Source of the DNA: DASRCB01 sp035653295 | GTDB lineage: Bacteria; Acidobacteriota; Terriglobia; Bryobacterales; Bryobacteraceae | Assembly (NCBI GenBank): GCA_035653295.1 | Contig: DASRCB010000143.1 | Coordinates: 1 to 11,543, forward strand | DNA length: 11,543 bases | Direction of reading: 5' to 3' | Part shown: piece by piece, positions 6,896 to 11,543 of the stretch | Layout: every line of letters begins with the position of its first letter | How positions within the stretch are numbered: the first letter of the stretch is position 1 | Notes under the pieces: model-generated | Told to the model about the DNA's origin: nothing | Database searches by the model: none | What the model saw: only the letters and a program-made list of their open reading frames with translations | Program-made: the position numbers and the translations under genes

Positions 6896-7321
6896 GTGCG
6901 GCCTCGCTACATCAAGGAGACCTCCGTCGCGATGCTGGCCCTCAGCATCGGATGGCTCTTCCAGCTGAACAGCAGCCTCACAACGGGCAAGGTCGCGCTC
7001 GCCTTTGTGGCCTTTGTCGTCCGCCTGCTCACCACCTTGTCGTACTGGAGAGGGAAGAATTGGGCGCGCGTGCTGGCGGTGTTCTACTCGATCTTCTGCC
7101 TGGTGCGGCTCTGGCAGTGGAACAAGGTAACGATGCTCACGCGCGAGCTGTGGATGTCCGAAGCCGCGCTTGCGGTATTCCTGCTGGTGTACCTGAACCA
7201 GGGAGACGTGGCCGCCTGGTTCAAAGGAACGAAACCCGCCGCGACCACGGTCCCGATCGAAGATCCGCTTCTTTCCGCCGCCGACGACGTCGATCGCGAG
7301 CCGTCCGGTGTTCTCGAGTAA
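6896..7321 (+). CDS. Small four-helix membrane protein downstream of the glycan synthase
   Basis: A 141-residue protein when read from GTG 6896, which gives an MRPRYIK start typical of similar small membrane proteins. ATG 6932 is the alternative (129 residues), preceded by AAGGAG at 6913-6918 at a rather long distance. Four hydrophobic segments are visible at about residues 9-24, 32-50, 57-74 and 88-102, with a YWRGKNWAR loop between the second and third and a polar acidic tail from about 110. I do not recognise a characterised family; similar short proteins carry the K-NWAR loop and have no known function. The gene begins 32 bases after the glycan synthase, on the same strand, and is likely co-transcribed, so an accessory role in glycan synthesis or export is possible. 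Its TAA stop directly abuts the deoC stop on the other strand. Confidence 0.7.
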   Translation: MRPRYIKETSVAMLALSIGWLFQLNSSLTTGKVALAFVAFVVRLLTTLSYWRGKNWARVLAVFYSIFCLVRLWQWNKVTMLTRELWMSEAALAVFLLVYLNQGDVAAWFKGTKPAATTVPIEDPLLSAADDVDREPSGVLE

Positions 7322-8044
7322 TCAGTAGCCGGCGACCGCGGGGGCGTGGGACGCAATCGCTGGCAGGCCCAGCCGTGCACGGCATTCATCCAACATTGAG
7401 GCGGTGCGAGACGCTCCGCAGCGCGTTACGCCGATTTCGCGGACCTTCAGCAGGGCATCGAGATCGCGAACGCCGCCGGCAGCCTTCACCTGAACCTGCG
7501 GTGCGGCGTGCCTGCGCATCAGCTTCAGGTCTTCGATTGTGGCGCCGCCCGTGCCATAACCTGTCGAGGTCTTCACCCAATCGGCGTCGAGTTCGCTACA
7601 AATCTCGCATAACCGGATCTTCTGCGCGTCATCGAGATAGCAGTTCTCGAAGATAACCTTCACCTTCTGGCCGGCATCGTGAACCGCGGGAATCAATACT
7701 GACAGCTCGCGGTGGACGTAGTCCCAGTCGGCGCTGCGCACGGCGCTGATATTGACCACCATATCCAGCTCTTCGCCGCCGTCCTCGAGCGCCTGGCGCA
7801 CCTCGGCCAGCTTTACCGCCGTGGTATGTCCGCCGTGCGGGAAGCCGATGGTGGTGCTCGCCTTCACGCCGCTCCCCGAGAGGATGCTGGCGCAGCGCTT
7901 CAGATACCAGGGCATGATGCACACGCTCGCCACCTGGTAATCGAGCGCGAGGCGGCAGCCCGCTTCCAGCTCGTCAGAGGTGAGCGTCGGGTTGAGCAGC
8001 GAATGATCGATCATCCCGGCTATTTCCGGGTAGGTGTAGTCCAT
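7322..8044 (-). CDS. deoC: Deoxyribose-phosphate aldolase
   Basis: Cytoplasmic class I aldolase that splits 2-deoxy-D-ribose 5-phosphate into glyceraldehyde 3-phosphate and acetaldehyde, in deoxynucleoside breakdown. At 240 residues it has normal bacterial length. The Schiff-base lysine is K158 in DWVKTSTGYG, the second active-site lysine is K187 in VKAAGGVRD, and the acidic partner is D94 in ELDMVVNIS. IGFPHGG (67-72) is also typical. The C-terminal phosphate-binding segment reads CGASRTASML, slightly different from the usual GTS-type loop. The start ATG 8044 is chosen because GGAGG (8052-8056) lies 7 bases upstream and the N-terminus MDYTYPEIAGMIDHSLL aligns with the family; an upstream ATG at 8077 would add 11 non-family residues. 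It overlaps the preceding HAD gene by 71 bases and is the last gene of the tilS-ftsH-HAD-deoC run. Confidence 0.93.
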   Translation of the reverse strand: MDYTYPEIAGMIDHSLLNPTLTSDELEAGCRLALDYQVASVCIMPWYLKRCASILSGSGVKASTTIGFPHGGHTTAVKLAEVRQALEDGGEELDMVVNISAVRSADWDYVHRELSVLIPAVHDAGQKVKVIFENCYLDDAQKIRLCEICSELDADWVKTSTGYGTGGATIEDLKLMRRHAAPQVQVKAAGGVRDLDALLKVREIGVTRCGASRTASMLDECRARLGLPAIASHAPAVAGY

Positions 8045-8686
8045 GGTTCTTCCTCCGCGCCGGCAGCAGCTCGGCAATGTCGTCGATCCAGTAGTCCGGA
8101 TCGAAACGGGCCATCTCGTCTATATCACCATAGCCGTAGCGGACCGCGCAGGTGCGAACCCCGGCGCGGCGGCCGGCCTCCATATCCGCAGCCGAATCGC
8201 CCACGAACAGCGCGTCAGCGGCCGTAACGCCGAAGACATCCAGCGATTTCAGCAGCACGTCCGGCGCTGGCTTGTGGGGGAATCCGTCGGTGCCCTGCAC
8301 GTGGTCGAAGTACGGCAGCAAGCCGAAGCGTTCCAGCACGAGGCGCGTAGTCGGGGTGCCTTTGGTGGTCGCCGTCGACTTGCGGCCGGGAAGAGCGGCG
8401 AGGGTCTCCTTTACGCGCGGGAAAGCGACCGTGTTGGCGTGGTCGCGCGCCGGGTATTCGCAGCGATACTGATGGATCAGGCGCTCGATCTCGTGAGCCG
8501 GGGCATCGGGGAAGAGGTCCTCGAAGAGATCGATCAGGTCGCGGCCGATATAGGAACGCAGATATTCAAAGGGGACGTCCGGGCGCGACGTTAAGGCGAG
8601 GACGGTCTGGACGGCTCCGCAGATATCGCGTGCGGAGTCGACCAGAGTGCCGTCGACGTCGAACAGATAAACGGGAAACGCCGGAA

Positions 8687-8690
<4 letters not shown>
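7974..8690 (-). CDS. HAD-family hydrolase, phosphoglycolate-phosphatase-like
   Basis: A 238-residue cytoplasmic HAD phosphatase of the Gph/PGP type. Motif I is DVDGTLVDS (nucleophile D11, acid D13), motif II lies in ATTKGT (T108), motif III is K140 in PHKPAPD, and motif IV is VGDSAADMEAGRRAG (D165, D169). An alpha-helical cap lies between about residues 17 and 85. The likely reaction is hydrolysis of 2-phosphoglycolate or another small sugar phosphate; the exact substrate cannot be read. The start codon is GTG 8690, overlapping the ftsH stop as GTGA, which suggests translational coupling; no strong ribosome site is seen. The family normally ends near IDDIAELLP (202-210), but here 28 more polar residues follow, encoded inside the deoC 5' end in another frame. 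The extra tail probably reflects loss of an earlier stop. Confidence 0.87.
8052..8056 (-). promoter_or_regulatory. Ribosome binding site of deoC
   Basis: On the minus strand GGAGG lies 7 bases before ATG 8044. It is the strongest ribosome site in the run and sets the deoC start. It lies within the 3' part of the HAD coding sequence, so ribosomes translating the HAD gene pass over it. Confidence 0.7.
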
Positions 8691-10606
<1,916 letters not shown>

Positions 10607-10611
10607 TGCTT

Positions 10612-10616
10612 CTCCT
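10612..10616 (-). promoter_or_regulatory. Ribosome binding site of ftsH
   Basis: AGGAG on the minus strand, five bases before ATG 10606. Sequence and spacing are close to ideal and fix the ftsH start. Confidence 0.75.
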
Positions 10617-10663
10617 GCATCGCGGCTCCCATCTGTAAAGATCGGCAGATGATTTCGCCGGGC

Positions 10664-10692
10664 ATTAGGGTACCTTACCTATATGACGTCCA
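10664..10692 (-). promoter_or_regulatory. Weak candidate sigma70-type promoter for ftsH
   Basis: In the 102-base gap between tilS and ftsH the minus strand has TGGACG (10687-10692) and CCTAAT (10664-10669) separated by 17 bases. Each hexamer matches four of six consensus bases. This could give ftsH transcription independent of tilS, but matches of this quality occur by chance, and the organism's own promoter consensus is not known. Confidence 0.25.
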
Positions 10693-10708
10693 TTCCAGGG
10701 CGCCAGAT

Positions 10709-11543
10709 TCACACCGGGGCAACATATTCCTCGTGGATGCTGAGCCGTGTCGCGGTGTTCTCGTCCGGCGCGACGGCTGACGCCACTCCGAATCCGCGAC
10801 TCCAGAGGATTTGTCCAGCAACAGTGAGCACCGGCCAGGCGGCGCGCTCCCACACCGGGACCCGGGAATCCTGAAACATTTGCTTGATCTTTGCCTCACG
10901 GCCTGTCGCAGGTTGGTATCGGTCACCCGGCCGCCAGTTCCTGACCATCAGCGCTTCGCCAGAGCACTCGATCAGGGCAAGGGTTCGCTCCCAGCTTAAT
11001 TCATCCTTCACTGTATCACAGGAATGGCTCTCCAGACCGCGCAAGTCAAAGCGAAGCCTATACTTTTGCGTCGGGATCGCGAGCTGGCCGGGGATGGAAA
11101 CGGGGAGCTCATAATCGGGGCGCGGGGGGGAGATGGCCGGGGGTCTCGCGAAACGAACCCAGTCGAAGGAACGCCAGACTTCGATATCTCCGAAGCGAAA
11201 GCGCCCGCGGCCCTCCGGCGCGGTGGCGAGGGCGAGGGCAGCGGCGACGTGCTCGAACCCGACCTGGCGGAGGTCGCCTTTCAGCGCTTCTATGCATTTC
11301 CGGACAATCCGCCGGGCGAGCGCCGGCGGTGCCGAAGCGAGATCGGCAGCTGTAAGGAGGATTACACTATCCCGGACGTGCGGTTCGGGAACGGTCTGCC
11401 GCCAATATTCCTCATCCTCGCGAGCAAGGCGTGCGATCCGAACCAGGGCTTCCGTGATCTGAGGATTGTACCTGGCGCGGAGCTGAGGCAGGAGCTCATG
11501 GCGTATGCGGTTCCTGGCGTATGACAGATCACGGTTAGATTCG
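10709..11543 (-). CDS. tilS: tRNA(Ile)-lysidine synthase, C-terminal 277 residues (5' end outside window)
   Basis: TilS modifies cytidine 34 of the CAU-anticodon tRNA-Ile to lysidine, using ATP and lysine, so that it reads AUA. The frame is open from the window edge to a TGA at 10709-10711. The N-terminal ATP-binding part with the SGGxDS loop is outside the window. The first visible residues, ESNRDLSYARNRIRHELLPQ, belong to the conserved region following the catalytic domain, with RNRIRHELLP at residues 10-19. A helical and linker region follows, then the C-terminal TilS domain with NWRPGDRY (about 202-209) and KIKQMFQDSRVPVWERAAWP. Usual bacterial TilS is about 430-470 residues, so roughly 40 per cent is missing because of the window edge, not truncation. 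TTG 11044 could open a shorter frame, but coding similarity continues well upstream of it. Next gene downstream is ftsH. Confidence 0.93.
   Translation of the reverse strand, partial: ESNRDLSYARNRIRHELLPQLRARYNPQITEALVRIARLAREDEEYWRQTVPEPHVRDSVILLTAADLASAPPALARRIVRKCIEALKGDLRQVGFEHVAAALALATAPEGRGRFRFGDIEVWRSFDWVRFARPPAISPPRPDYELPVSIPGQLAIPTQKYRLRFDLRGLESHSCDTVKDELSWERTLALIECSGEALMVRNWRPGDRYQPATGREAKIKQMFQDSRVPVWERAAWPVLTVAGQILWSRGFGVASAVAPDENTATRLSIHEEYVAPV

Noticed and set aside
8045..8077. Upstream ATG 8077 for deoC
   Set aside because: The added residues do not match the family, and ATG 8044 has a strong GGAGG at the right distance.
10630..10651. Inverted repeat CATCTG/CAGATG between tilS and ftsH as a terminator
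   Set aside because: Six-base stem with a ten-base loop, moderate GC and no T-run; too weak, and located just before the ftsH ribosome site.
11042..11044. TTG 11044 as the start of a short separate gene
   Set aside because: The same frame stays open to the window edge and encodes the conserved TilS segment RNRIRHELLP, so this is internal to tilS.

Overview
The window is high-GC, gene-dense bacterial chromosome from a Gram-negative organism (DUF481-type outer-membrane barrel, several exported proteins). The DUF6807 'PmoA-family' protein, the cysteine-less HMA-like mini-protein and the GH18-NodB-GT2 fusion together suggest an Acidobacteriota of the Bryobacter/Solibacter type. That placement is an inference from gene content, not from a marker gene. 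No rRNA, tRNA, CRISPR array, insertion sequence or prophage gene was seen, and no stretch over 300 bases lacks a gene.

Region 1 (1-337, +) is the 3' end of a DUF6807 gene. It runs tail-to-tail into region 2 with overlapping ends. Region 2 (308-3483, all on -) reads, in transcription order, as a DUF1345-like membrane protein with a channel-like C-terminus, a DUF481 outer-membrane protein, a 74-residue HMA-fold protein without cysteines, and an exported PLC/GDPD-like phosphodiesterase. Gaps are 34-46 bases, so co-transcription is plausible, and the theme is the cell envelope.

Region 3 (3516-7321, +) is the most striking part. A 1115-residue inner-membrane protein joins a GH18-like domain, a NodB polysaccharide deacetylase and a processive family-2 glycosyltransferase in one chain. 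A small protein with about four membrane segments follows 32 bases later. Together they look like a self-contained machine that makes, deacetylates and possibly trims a hexosamine polymer such as a PNAG- or chitin-like glycan. The product is inferred.

Region 4 (7322-11543, all on -) is housekeeping. In transcription order it is tilS (5' end outside the window), ftsH, a phosphoglycolate-phosphatase-like HAD hydrolase, and deoC. The ftsH stop and HAD start overlap in GTGA, the HAD gene runs 71 bases into deoC out of frame, and the deoC stop abuts the stop of the convergent small membrane gene with no space for a terminator.

I found no defence system, mobile element or other clearly new multi-gene system. 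The points most worth a second look are the trifunctional glycan protein with its small membrane partner, the channel-like protein without a potassium filter, the long HAD/deoC overlap, and a repeat cluster upstream of the DUF481 gene.
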